A stretch of 62,388 bases of DNA, from positions 1 through 62,388 of the forward strand of contig CANFEB010000010.1 in the NCBI GenBank assembly GCA_947445775.1, in the 5' to 3' direction. This DNA comes from Oligoflexales bacterium. Its GTDB lineage: Bacteria > Bdellovibrionota_B > Oligoflexia > Oligoflexales > RGVZ01. A program made the translations under genes and the position numbers. Shown piece by piece: positions 17,178-25,467 of this stretch. Position 1 is the stretch's first letter, and each line of letters begins with the position of its first letter. The notes under the pieces are model-generated. The model ran no database searches. It was not told the origin of the DNA and saw nothing but the letters and a program-made list of their open reading frames with translations.

Positions 17178-18104
17178 ATGACAGCAGGGCTATCGTTCAA
17201 GTCGTTCAAGTCGTTCAAGAAGATCACGCATTCCTTTGTGGCACTTGCCATGTCCTTGTCATTCTCACTGTCTGGAGCCCTATCTGGCTCGCTGGCCTCA
17301 GTCTGGGCAGGTGCTGCGCAGGCAGCTGGAGAAAAAAGAGTTCAGGGCAGTGAGGCGAGTGATGTTGCCGCTATTGCAGAAAGCGACGTCGGTGAAGGGG
17401 CCTCCATTTTCTCGCGCGCATTACGCGGGGGACCGGTGGTGTTCATGGTGTTGTTGACTTTGGTGACCCTGTCGATTGTGACGTGGGGAGCTTTGATTTC
17501 AAAATGGTGGCACTTCAAAAAGGTCACCAAGGCCAGCGATGATTTCGTGAAGCGGTTTTGGGACAGCAGGTCCCTGAATGACCTTAATAGCCGCTTGCAG
17601 GAATATCCCTACAGCCCGGCGCGCGAAATATTTCGCAGCGGTTACGCCGAACTGGTCCGCGGCACCCAACTGCGTGAACAATCGCCGTCGGGTGAAATGG
17701 CGATTGGGGCAGCCATAGAAAATCTGAGCCGCGCCCTTAATAAAGCCAAGATGTTCGAGCGCAGGCGTATGGAACAGTTCCAGTCGTTATTGGCGACCAG
17801 TGCATCAGCCAGTCCATTCATTGGCCTCTTTGGCACGGTGTGGGGGATCATGGGTGCGTTCGAGGGGATCGCTCAGACTGGCAGTGCCAGTTTGGCCGCG
17901 GTTGCTCCAGGCATTTCTGAAGCCCTGATTGCAACGGCCTTCGGATTAGCTGCCGCAATTCCTGCCGTGGTCGGGTTCAACTTTTTTAATTCTAAGATTC
18001 GCGGGCAGCTCATCAACCTCGACGGATTCTGCGCTGATTTCCTCAACATCGTTGAGCGCTACCTTGTGACCGATAAAAAACCGGGACAAGCCCATCACGT
18101 TTAA
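17178..18104 (+). CDS. tolQ: TolQ/ExbB-type proton channel subunit
   Basis: 308 residues with a strong GGGAGGTG ribosome-binding site. MotA/TolQ/ExbB domain: first membrane helix VVFMVLLTLVTLSIVTWGAL, then the two C-terminal helices with SASASPFIGLFGTVWGIMGA and GISEALIATAFGLAAAIPAV. It uses the proton gradient to drive the Tol system with TolR. Compared with E. coli TolQ (~230 residues) it has ~70 extra N-terminal residues that resemble a signal peptide (ALAMSLSFSLSGAL...AQAAG). The first codons contain three 9-bp tandem repeats encoding FKSFKSFK. Confidence 0.9.
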   Translation: MTAGLSFKSFKSFKKITHSFVALAMSLSFSLSGALSGSLASVWAGAAQAAGEKRVQGSEASDVAAIAESDVGEGASIFSRALRGGPVVFMVLLTLVTLSIVTWGALISKWWHFKKVTKASDDFVKRFWDSRSLNDLNSRLQEYPYSPAREIFRSGYAELVRGTQLREQSPSGEMAIGAAIENLSRALNKAKMFERRRMEQFQSLLATSASASPFIGLFGTVWGIMGAFEGIAQTGSASLAAVAPGISEALIATAFGLAAAIPAVVGFNFFNSKIRGQLINLDGFCADFLNIVERYLVTDKKPGQAHHV

Positions 18105-18126
18105 AATTTGGCTGTGAGGTAGAACC

Positions 18127-18564
18127 ATGGCATTTGGCAAATTTGGGAACGATAAAAATTTTGATTCTGACACTGCGGACTTGGCAGAAATCAATGTCAT
18201 CCCGCTTGTCGACGTGATGTTGGTGCTGCTCATTATTTTCATGATTACCGCGCCGCTTTCGATTGGTGGAATCAAGGTGGATCTGCCGCATAGTGCTGCC
18301 AAAAGCACTGGCATCGATGAAAAGCGCGTTGTCCTGAGCATCAATGACAAGGGCGACTTTTATTTGGACCGCATCCAAGTGCCGGCGCTGGCATTGACCG
18401 ACCGGTTCAGGACGGTTTTTGAAAGCCGCGATAAAAAGGAACTATATATTCGTGCGGATCGCGGCGTGTCATACGGGCGTGTTGTCGATGCAATGAGCGC
18501 CGCAAAGGGTGCAGGCGTATTGAAAATTGGCATGTTGACGCAGGCTCAGGCCACAGCGCGATGA
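18127..18564 (+). CDS. tolR: TolR/ExbD-type protein
   Basis: 145 residues. Single N-terminal membrane helix with the conserved acidic residue in NVIPLVDVMLVLLIIFMIT, and the periplasmic domain ending ADRGVSYGRVVDAMSAAKGAG. It pairs with TolQ to form the proton-driven motor. The stop overlaps the start of the next gene (ATGA). Confidence 0.93.
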   Translation: MAFGKFGNDKNFDSDTADLAEINVIPLVDVMLVLLIIFMITAPLSIGGIKVDLPHSAAKSTGIDEKRVVLSINDKGDFYLDRIQVPALALTDRFRTVFESRDKKELYIRADRGVSYGRVVDAMSAAKGAGVLKIGMLTQAQATAR

Positions 18565-19460
18565 GCGAGCATACTAGCACCATGAAAATTTCCCGATTGA
18601 TCGCTATGGGCAAGTTGTTCAAGATTCGTCTCGATAAAAAGAACGAATCGGAACTTTTTCGGGTTTTTGTAGTGGTATCGCTTGGTGTGCACTCTGTTTT
18701 CTTTTTGATTCAAGGCATTGATTTTTTTCATAAGCATCAACACATTGTCGATGAATGGGCCATAGACGCCGATTTGCTCGTTGACGAGATGAGCGGGGCG
18801 CCGTTGGATTCAGCGCTGCCTAAATCCTCGAAGGCTGATGAAGCCAAGGTTAGTGAGCGGATGTTGCCGCAATTGCCAAAACAATTTGCTGTTGAAGATG
18901 GTGCCAAGGCTCCTACTGAGAAGACCTTCACTGAACACGTTGAAAATGCGCCAAAGGAAGATGTACAGGAGGAAAAACCCGTCAGCAAAACCACCGAAAA
19001 TGCCGAAGAAAAAAATCGCCTCCAGAAAGACGACGCCCTTCGGCGCCTCGCCCTGGAAAAGCTGCGCAGTGAAAACAAGCTGGCTAAAAAGACGGAGGCC
19101 CCCTCGGCAGATTCAGCGCGGCTCAAGGATGACAGCAAAGCTGCCGCTTTGGTCAACACCGGCGCCACGTTTGGGACTGTCAGTGCGTCTGAAGCAAATC
19201 GCTACAAGGCCAGGGTTCAATCGGCCGTGCGCCGGAATTATTCCATTCCCGATACTTTGAAGTTCAAGACAGTGGAGCCTGTCGTGTTGGCAATTGAGTT
19301 GAATCAGGCCGGGAATGTGGTTTATTCAAAAATAGATGAGTCTTCAGGTGACAAGTATTTTGATGAACTGGCCTTTCAGGCGCTCAAGGCATCGACACCG
19401 TTGCCACCCCCGCCTGAAGGATTGGTCAACCAAAGGATCCTGTTGAAATTTTCGCCCTGA
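18561..19460 (+). CDS. TolA/TonB-type energy transducer
   Basis: 299 residues. One membrane helix near residues 35-55, a charged Lys/Glu-rich middle predicted to be helical or extended across the periplasm (about residues 90-200), and a TonB-type C-terminal domain (RYKARVQSAVRRNYSIPDTL ... ILLKFSP). Position between tolR and tolB supports the TolA role, transmitting motor force to the outer membrane. Start overlaps tolR by four bases. Confidence 0.85.
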   Translation: MSEHTSTMKISRLIAMGKLFKIRLDKKNESELFRVFVVVSLGVHSVFFLIQGIDFFHKHQHIVDEWAIDADLLVDEMSGAPLDSALPKSSKADEAKVSERMLPQLPKQFAVEDGAKAPTEKTFTEHVENAPKEDVQEEKPVSKTTENAEEKNRLQKDDALRRLALEKLRSENKLAKKTEAPSADSARLKDDSKAAALVNTGATFGTVSASEANRYKARVQSAVRRNYSIPDTLKFKTVEPVVLAIELNQAGNVVYSKIDESSGDKYFDELAFQALKASTPLPPPPEGLVNQRILLKFSP

Positions 19461-19470
19461 GAGGTATGCC

Positions 19471-20889
19471 ATGGGTTTTATGATTTCCACGATTGCAAAA
19501 ATTTCGTTTGCCCTTGGCCTTTGGCTTTTGTCCTCCCAAGTTTGGGCAGTGATTGGCCAGCCGCTGATGGTGAATATTGATAATCCGAATTTCCGGAAAC
19601 TCAATGTTGCGATTCCTGAATTTCTGGTTGAACCATCAGCAAATTCCGAGACCCGCGAAATTGCCAAGCGTGGCGCTGCTGAACTTGGGCGACTTTTGAA
19701 TTTTTCTTCATTGTTCAGCGTCCGTAGCAACGAGATTTTTAGTCAGGTTTTGACTGCAAAGGGCGTGATCAAATGGCAGATGGGTCAGCAAAACCTGGAC
19801 GGGGTCGACGTCCCCCAGTGGCGAGCGATTGGCATTGAATCTCTGACTCTGGGCGAAGTGCAACAAGATCAAGACATGTGGACGTTTACCCTGCGGACGA
19901 TTGATCTCGGCAAGGGCGAGATTTTGGTTGGCAAACGCTACACCAGAATTCCAAAATCTCAGGTCACCGCAGTCATGCGGCGCTATGCCGATCAGGTTTT
20001 GAAGGCCTATACCGGGAAGTCCGGAATATTTTCCAGCCGCCTGGTGTTCGTCGGGCGGCGTGCGAAGAGTGCGTCCAAGCAGATATTTATTTCGGATTTC
20101 GATGGTTCCAACGTCCAACAGATCACCAACGAAAATGTCCCGCATCTGAGCCCGGCATGGAGCAGGGACGGTCAATTTGTGACCTACACGTCTTTTCAAG
20201 ACGGCCCGGCCGAAATTTTTATTTACGAAGTCAAAACCGGCAAGAAAACCAAGATGACCCACGGGCCAGGACTCAGCAGTGGCAGCAATTGGGGGCCCAG
20301 CGACCGATTGATTGCATTCACCGGGGCGCACAATGGCAATTCAGAAATTTATGTCATGTCGCCGCGGGGTCGCGACCGCAAGGGTTTGATTGTTGGTGAC
20401 GGGTTGGATGTTGACCCGACCTTCTCACCGGATGGAAAATGGATGGCCTTTGTTTCGGGGCGATTTGGCAATCCCCATATCTTTCGTGCTTCATTGGAAT
20501 GGCGCGACGATAAGTTGCGGGTCAGCGAGGATAAGCGCCTGACCTATGCCGGTTGGTATAACGCGACCCCATCTTGGTCGCCGGAGTCGGACAAACTTGC
20601 CTTTGCTGGTTACGACAAGGACATCAACCGGTTTGACATGTTCATGATGAACCCCGACGGCACGCTGCTGGAGCGTTTGACGTTAAGAGCTGGGGACAAC
20701 GAACGCCCTTCTTGGGCACCCAACGGCCAGTTGATAGTGTTCCAGAGCAGTCGCGGGCCGAGCCTTGAAGACATCAAGGGAACGCCTCATTTGTACATTA
20801 TGAACCGTGACGGCAGTGGCCAAAAGATCCTGGATACGGGATTGTTTGAGGCTCAGCAGCCAGCATGGGGGCCACAGGCCGAGGATTGA
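19471..20889 (+). CDS. tolB: TolB
   Basis: 472 residues with AGAGG before the ATG. A signal peptide ends near SSQVWA. The N-terminal domain (about 25-190) is followed by a WD40/PD40-like beta-propeller of repeated blades, for example IFISDFDGSNVQQIT and PHLSPAWSRDGQFVTYTS. Periplasmic partner of Pal and TolA in outer-membrane constriction. No pal gene follows here, unlike in many genomes. Confidence 0.95.
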   Translation: MGFMISTIAKISFALGLWLLSSQVWAVIGQPLMVNIDNPNFRKLNVAIPEFLVEPSANSETREIAKRGAAELGRLLNFSSLFSVRSNEIFSQVLTAKGVIKWQMGQQNLDGVDVPQWRAIGIESLTLGEVQQDQDMWTFTLRTIDLGKGEILVGKRYTRIPKSQVTAVMRRYADQVLKAYTGKSGIFSSRLVFVGRRAKSASKQIFISDFDGSNVQQITNENVPHLSPAWSRDGQFVTYTSFQDGPAEIFIYEVKTGKKTKMTHGPGLSSGSNWGPSDRLIAFTGAHNGNSEIYVMSPRGRDRKGLIVGDGLDVDPTFSPDGKWMAFVSGRFGNPHIFRASLEWRDDKLRVSEDKRLTYAGWYNATPSWSPESDKLAFAGYDKDINRFDMFMMNPDGTLLERLTLRAGDNERPSWAPNGQLIVFQSSRGPSLEDIKGTPHLYIMNRDGSGQKILDTGLFEAQQPAWGPQAED

Positions 20890-20891
20890 AA

Positions 20892-21290
20892 ATGCGCCGG
20901 TTGAGCATTGTCATGCGTCGGGCGCTTTTTTTTGCGGCCGGTTGGTTGTTCGTTGTGATTGGAATCATCGGGATTTTTTTGCCGCTGCTTCCGACAACGC
21001 CTTTTTTACTGCTTGCCGCATGGTGCTTTTCTAAAAGCAGCAAGCGTTTTCACCGTTGGCTATTGAATCATCCGAGGCTTGGGCCTCCGGTTCGTGATTG
21101 GCAGGGTCATGGTGTGATCGGACCTTCCGCCAAGATTATGGCAACGGTCATGATGGGCCTTGCGATCCTGTTTCCCTTGCTGCTGATCAAGGTGCCGGAT
21201 TGGGCGAAATGGACAACGGTGGTGACCACCACGTGTGTCATGACTTTTATCTGGACGCGGCCCTCACGCCCAGTGAATCCAAAGATTTGA
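20892..21290 (+). CDS. DUF454 (YbaN-like) inner-membrane protein
   Basis: 132 residues, starting 2 bases after the tolB stop. Conserved DUF454 features: GIIGIFLPLLPTTPFLLLAA, WCFSKSSKRFHRWLLNHP, and two further membrane helices. Function unknown. It is likely the last gene of the tol transcript. Its 3' end overlaps the convergent HAD gene by 44 bases. Confidence 0.9.
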   Translation: MRRLSIVMRRALFFAAGWLFVVIGIIGIFLPLLPTTPFLLLAAWCFSKSSKRFHRWLLNHPRLGPPVRDWQGHGVIGPSAKIMATVMMGLAILFPLLLIKVPDWAKWTTVVTTTCVMTFIWTRPSRPVNPKI

Positions 21291-21897
21291 TTAATTCAGC
21301 GGTGCCTTTGTAGGTAATTCCGCGCATGCCTTGGTGATGCGCGGCATCGATATTTTCCTGAACATCATCAATGAAGACACATTCGTGCGCCGCGCAGCGG
21401 GCCACGGTAATTGCATGCTGGTAAATCCGCTCATCAGGTTTGCAGGCACCCACCTGAAAGGACAAAACCAGATCATCAAACAGCTTTGGGAATTCATAAC
21501 GGGATTTGATGTAGTCAAAGTGGTCTTCGTTGACATTGGAGAGAAGGACCATGCGGTAACCGGATTTTTTTATTCCGGCAGCAAGGATCTCCATGTCTGG
21601 CTTTGCCCAAAAAATGTCGCATGCGGCAGCGATCACCTTGCCCGCGTCCAGCTTACAGCCCAGTCCGGCATCCAATTCCTGCAGCAGCGTCGCGCGCGAG
21701 ATTTGACCGGCCTCGTACTGCATTTCCAGACCACTTGCAAAAAGCACCTTGAACACATCATCAGCCGGACGACCAGCTAAGGCAGCAATTTGCTTGCAGG
21801 CTTTTTCATGGCTAAAGTTGATCAGAACATTACCCATGTCAAAAATGACGGTGCGGATTGTTCCAAGTTGAGAACCTGATTTTGTATGAGGGGACAT
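21247..21897 (-). CDS. HAD-superfamily hydrolase
   Basis: 216 residues from ATG 21897 (GGAGG upstream). HAD motif I VIFDMGNVLINF, motif II LLSNVN, the lysine in ACKPDERIY and motif IV VFIDDVQENIDAA. This is the YihX/epoxide-hydrolase-N-terminal-like subgroup of small phosphatases. The substrate cannot be read from sequence. Its start codon overlaps the divergent NUDIX-glycerate kinase start within the tetranucleotide CATG at 21895-21898. Confidence 0.9.
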   Translation of the reverse strand: MSPHTKSGSQLGTIRTVIFDMGNVLINFSHEKACKQIAALAGRPADDVFKVLFASGLEMQYEAGQISRATLLQELDAGLGCKLDAGKVIAAACDIFWAKPDMEILAAGIKKSGYRMVLLSNVNEDHFDYIKSRYEFPKLFDDLVLSFQVGACKPDERIYQHAITVARCAAHECVFIDDVQENIDAAHHQGMRGITYKGTAELIKSLDSLGVRAASR

Positions 21898-23620
21898 GCG
21901 AGTAAAACCTCCGGTCAGCACCTGCTCCATAAGATACCGCGCTTCCACCGTGGTTTGCCACCAGGAATGCCTGCTTGGGGTAAAACTGCGTGATCCGGCC
22001 TCCGGTCAAGTCCGGGTTTATTTGCCGGGGGGCGCCGTTGAACCGGGGGAACGTCCCGCCGCCGCTGCCCGGCGCGAATGCCTTGAAGAAACCGGGTTTA
22101 GAGTCAGCATAGCCTCCAAAAAATCCGCCCCGCACAAGACCCTGCGTTATCCGTTTGAATGGGGTGGGCGAATTGTGGATTGCAGGACAGAATTTTTTTG
22201 TGGATTCCTCAGAGACCCAGACCGGATCCCCGATCAAGTTGCCGACGACTCCGCACTCAATCTGGGCGCTCTATGGATTCCTTTCACCGAAATCCGCGAC
22301 GTTTTTGGCTACCATCAGGGAATGCTTGATGTGATTTTGCGCCTCATAGACCCCTGTATTTTAGTGCCAAAAAAATCCGCCCTCTGCGCGTTTTCCTCTT
22401 TCAAAGGAACCATGTCGGCATCCGATGCATGCGCCACCGCAGCAGCAGCGGTGCGTGCCGCTGGATGGTCCGCAACCGAACTTCCCCTTGCCGATGGCGG
22501 GCGTGGCTCCCTTGATTTGTGGATCGCGGGAATGAATCGCAGGGCGGCCCCATTTCGCATCATGGATGTCCAAACGGTGGATCCGTTGGGGCGGCCCGCT
22601 GTTGCCAGGGTCGGAATGAGTGACGCCACAGGCTCCACAGCCTCCACAGCCGCCAGCGACGTCGGCCCCGATGGCAATGGGCCGGTTTCCACAGAGGTTT
22701 TTATTGAGTCCGCGGACTGCCTTGGCATGCACCTTATTGGCCCACCGAATCCAGCCACAGCCATGGCAGCATCAAGCCGCGGCCTAGGGCTTTTGCTGCG
22801 CGATATCGCGCGGCGCTTGCCTGCCGGGACAGTGGTCCATATCGGCCTTGGCGACTCGGCGGTCAGCGACTGTGGTTTAGGATTGCTGCTTGCGCTAGGT
22901 TTTAAAATCCTCATTCGGACTGATGATGATATCGAAGCCATTGATGAGTCGGCATTCAACTCTGCCCTATTGCAAAATATCGTCGGCATCGAGCCACCTG
23001 CAGCCGGCACGGAGGCTCAGCGCGATTTTGCTGCGCTTAAAAAATTTAAATTTATGCTTTTGTGTGACGTGGACCATTCACTGATAGGCGATACCCAAAG
23101 GCACAGCCGAAGTGCGGCACGGGTTTTCGCACCCCAAAAAGGCGCGCTCCCGGTGCAGATTGCAGCGCTTGAGGTCGGGTTTAAAAAAATCGCCCGCATT
23201 TTTGACGGCCTCGCAGCCAGACCTGAGTCGTGGGGGCAAGCCAAACATGGCGGCGCCAGTGGTGGTGTGGCTGCCGCCTTGGGTTGTGTGTTTGGAGCCC
23301 ACCTCGTGAGCGGCGCAGATTGGTTGCTGGATGCTGCCGGATTTGACGGGATGCTCGCCAATCATCGTCTGGTATTTACCGGAGAGGGTTCCTCTGACGC
23401 ACAGTCGATTGGGGGCAAGGCGGCATTTGTCTGCGCAAATCGCGCCCTGAAGGCTGGGGTCAGGACCGAAATCATTTCGGGGCGCGTGGATTTGCGGGCA
23501 TGGCCAGCGTGGATGAAAAAGTTTTTGGGGAAGGCTGTTGCCTGTGGCCGCGAGCCAGATCCAATGACCGCATTGGCCGCAGGCGTAATCTCCTCAGAAT
23601 CGTGTTCTCAGGCCCCATAG
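21896..23620 (+). CDS. NUDIX hydrolase - glycerate kinase fusion
   Basis: 574 residues. Residues ~15-150 are a NUDIX domain with a perfect NUDIX box (Gly46, Glu52, Arg60-Glu61, Glu64-Glu65, Gly67). From about residue 163 a glycerate kinase of the GlxK/GarK (type 1) family begins: FKGTMSASDAC, LPLADGGRGSLDLW, then the C-terminal GGASGGVAAALG and LVFTGEGSSDAQSIGGKA. The usual ADGGEG is ADGGRG here, which may affect activity. Glycerate kinase phosphorylates D-glycerate; the fused NUDIX domain may clear a nucleotide or sugar-phosphate product (inference). Start chosen because the NUDIX fold begins almost at once; AGGGG lies only 2-3 bases before it. Confidence 0.85.
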   Translation: MRVKPPVSTCSIRYRASTVVCHQECLLGVKLRDPASGQVRVYLPGGAVEPGERPAAAARRECLEETGFRVSIASKKSAPHKTLRYPFEWGGRIVDCRTEFFCGFLRDPDRIPDQVADDSALNLGALWIPFTEIRDVFGYHQGMLDVILRLIDPCILVPKKSALCAFSSFKGTMSASDACATAAAAVRAAGWSATELPLADGGRGSLDLWIAGMNRRAAPFRIMDVQTVDPLGRPAVARVGMSDATGSTASTAASDVGPDGNGPVSTEVFIESADCLGMHLIGPPNPATAMAASSRGLGLLLRDIARRLPAGTVVHIGLGDSAVSDCGLGLLLALGFKILIRTDDDIEAIDESAFNSALLQNIVGIEPPAAGTEAQRDFAALKKFKFMLLCDVDHSLIGDTQRHSRSAARVFAPQKGALPVQIAALEVGFKKIARIFDGLAARPESWGQAKHGGASGGVAAALGCVFGAHLVSGADWLLDAAGFDGMLANHRLVFTGEGSSDAQSIGGKAAFVCANRALKAGVRTEIISGRVDLRAWPAWMKKFLGKAVACGREPDPMTALAAGVISSESCSQAP

Positions 23621-24231
23621 TCGTAATAGGCGACAACGACGCGCTTCAGGTCGCGGCTGATCATCAGCGACATCATGACATCGACGCTGTAGTAGTCGTC
23701 CGTGATGCTGACTTCCAAATAGTCGCTTCCAAGCCAAGATTCCGGTGCTCCGGCTATTTTCAGGCTGTCTTGAGACAGGCTCGTAAAATTGGAAGCCTGG
23801 GGATCCAAGGATGAAATCAAAGACTTTGCAAAGCCACTATAACGCTGTCCAGTGTGCTTCTTAAGCAGGAGTTTGGCGCACGCGTTGACGTTTTGTCCCG
23901 CGACGCCAGATTGCCAGGAACACCAATAACCAAGGGAGACATGATCGGTTGGGGGTAACTTGCTGATCAAAGCACGGATCACATCCAAGTTGGAGCGGGC
24001 ATCGGTAACTTCCATGAATTGAAGGTCAGAAACTCCCATGTAATCCATGGTGCCACGCGTGAAGGCATAAACGCGTTTAATCGACTCGCCGATTTCCGCC
24101 GATTTTGGCACATCGGTAAATTCCACGCCAGCATCGGCACGAGCAACTGGTGATAATAGCAAGGCCGCAGCGAGGGGGAAAAACGCAATGCTGGAATTGC
24201 GGCACAAGAAACTTAAAAAGTTAGAAAACAT
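23608..24231 (-). CDS. secreted hypothetical protein
   Basis: 207 residues. A signal peptide is clear (AFFPLAAALLLSPVARADA). The mature part has no recognised domain. It contains a cysteine pair (YWCSWQSG and NACAKLLL) and ends RDLKRVVVAYYDYGA. It may be a small periplasmic protein of the Rap1a/Tai type, but I am not sure. The last 13 bases overlap the end of the convergent kinase fusion. Confidence 0.7.
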   Translation of the reverse strand: MFSNFLSFLCRNSSIAFFPLAAALLLSPVARADAGVEFTDVPKSAEIGESIKRVYAFTRGTMDYMGVSDLQFMEVTDARSNLDVIRALISKLPPTDHVSLGYWCSWQSGVAGQNVNACAKLLLKKHTGQRYSGFAKSLISSLDPQASNFTSLSQDSLKIAGAPESWLGSDYLEVSITDDYYSVDVMMSLMISRDLKRVVVAYYDYGA

Positions 24232-24300
24232 GATTGGATCCTCCCGTGAAAACCTTGGCAGACAAGCCTCTTGAGCTGATCCTTACAACATTGACGCCCT

Positions 24301-25449
24301 TCAATCAACAGGCAGAGCCCCATGGACCGATGCTGCAAGGGCATCCCACGGCAGGTTGGTCGTGGCATCATCGGCGCGGGCCGCCGGCATACCTTCATCG
24401 CTGCGAACCCGAATTTCCTTGAGCAAGGGGATGCGGGCCAAAAGCTTCAATTTTCGTTCTTTTATAAAATCCTGAAAGGCGTCGCGCCCAAAGATGTGTT
24501 CTTCGTGGCCACATTCCGGGCAGGTGAACCAGGCCATGTTTTCCACTGCGCCCAACACCGGAACATCGAGTTTTTCAAACATCGCAAAGGCTTTTTTGGC
24601 ATCCACCAGGGCGACATCCTGGGGCGTTGTGACGAGGATGGCGCCGGCGACGGGAAGCCTTTCAGCAAAGGTCATTTGGACGTCGCCCGTTCCCGGTGGC
24701 ATGTCGACGATCAAATAATCCAGTTCGCCCCACTCAACGTCATAGAAAAATTGCTCGAGCGCCTTTGAAACCATCGGCCCCCGCCAAATGACCGGCTGGG
24801 TCGGATCCGTCAAAAAGCCAAAGGAAACGACCTTCACGCCGTGGCCTTCGAGGGGGACAAGTTTGTTTCCGGAGGTGACGGGCATGCTACCGCTCAATCC
24901 CAATAGAATTTGAGCGGATGGGCCGTAAATGTCGGCATCAAGAAGTCCAACGTTATGGTTTTTCGCCAAGGCAACGGCCAGGTTTGCGCTGACGGTGCTT
25001 TTCCCGACACCGCCCTTTCCGGAGGCGACCAGGACGACGTGTTTTACGCCCGGAATTGCTCGGCGCGCAAAGCGAACCCCAAAGGGCCCGGTTTTGGCTT
25101 TGACACCCGTGGCCACAGGACGCGTCGAAGGAGCCGGGGCAGTCGGGGCAGTCGGGGAATTGGTGGTGTTTTCGGGGCGCCGGAAATAAATCACTGGCTG
25201 CATATCCATTGGAATGCGGCCTTCGGCCCGTGCTTTTTCAAGGGCCCCGACCACAATGCGCTCAATCGAAAGTTTTCCGTTCAAATCAAGATTTTGCGAA
25301 TCGAACACGGCGCGCACGCCGTCCATGCCGACAAAGCATTTTGGGTTTTGCCCAGCGGCAACGAGGGCGTCGGTGATGATGGGTGTCAGATGTAGTTCCA
25401 CGGGGGCTCGCTTTTCAGGGATTTCAACGCCCAGGCAATATCTAGGCAA
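24301..25449 (-). CDS. Mrp/ApbC-type Fe-S cluster carrier ATPase
   Basis: 382 residues. The deviant Walker A SGKGGVGKST, the MPPGTGDVQ motif, IWRGPMVSKALEQ and the bridging cysteines in FTCPECGHEEHIFG identify Mrp/NBP35, which carries and delivers 4Fe-4S clusters. The N-terminal ~95 residues do not look like the usual MIP18 (DUF59) domain. A Pro/Thr/Ala linker follows. The start appears to be TTG 25449 inside a tandem repeat; an in-frame stop lies just upstream and no ATG is near. Confidence 0.85.
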   Translation of the reverse strand: MPRYCLGVEIPEKRAPVELHLTPIITDALVAAGQNPKCFVGMDGVRAVFDSQNLDLNGKLSIERIVVGALEKARAEGRIPMDMQPVIYFRRPENTTNSPTAPTAPAPSTRPVATGVKAKTGPFGVRFARRAIPGVKHVVLVASGKGGVGKSTVSANLAVALAKNHNVGLLDADIYGPSAQILLGLSGSMPVTSGNKLVPLEGHGVKVVSFGFLTDPTQPVIWRGPMVSKALEQFFYDVEWGELDYLIVDMPPGTGDVQMTFAERLPVAGAILVTTPQDVALVDAKKAFAMFEKLDVPVLGAVENMAWFTCPECGHEEHIFGRDAFQDFIKERKLKLLARIPLLKEIRVRSDEGMPAARADDATTNLPWDALAASVHGALPVD

Positions 25450-25466
25450 TATCTAGGCAATGTCTA
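25434..25466. repeat. 11-13-bp tandem repeat at the Mrp start
   Basis: Nearly three copies of a unit like TATCTAGGCAA span the short gap between the stop of the MA-peptidase gene (25468) and the first codons of the Mrp gene. They include its apparent TTG start. Copy-number change here would shift or remove the start region. Confidence 0.65.
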
Positions 25467-25467
25467 G

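Noticed and set aside
18737..19168. 143-codon minus-strand ORF rich in Ser and Ala
   Set aside because: Shadow of the Lys/Glu-rich middle of the TolA-like gene.
19708..20331. 207-codon minus-strand ORF
   Set aside because: Antisense to tolB, which has clear propeller repeats.
22315..23010. 231-codon minus-strand ORF
   Set aside because: Antisense to the NUDIX-glycerate kinase fusion, whose two domains are complete.
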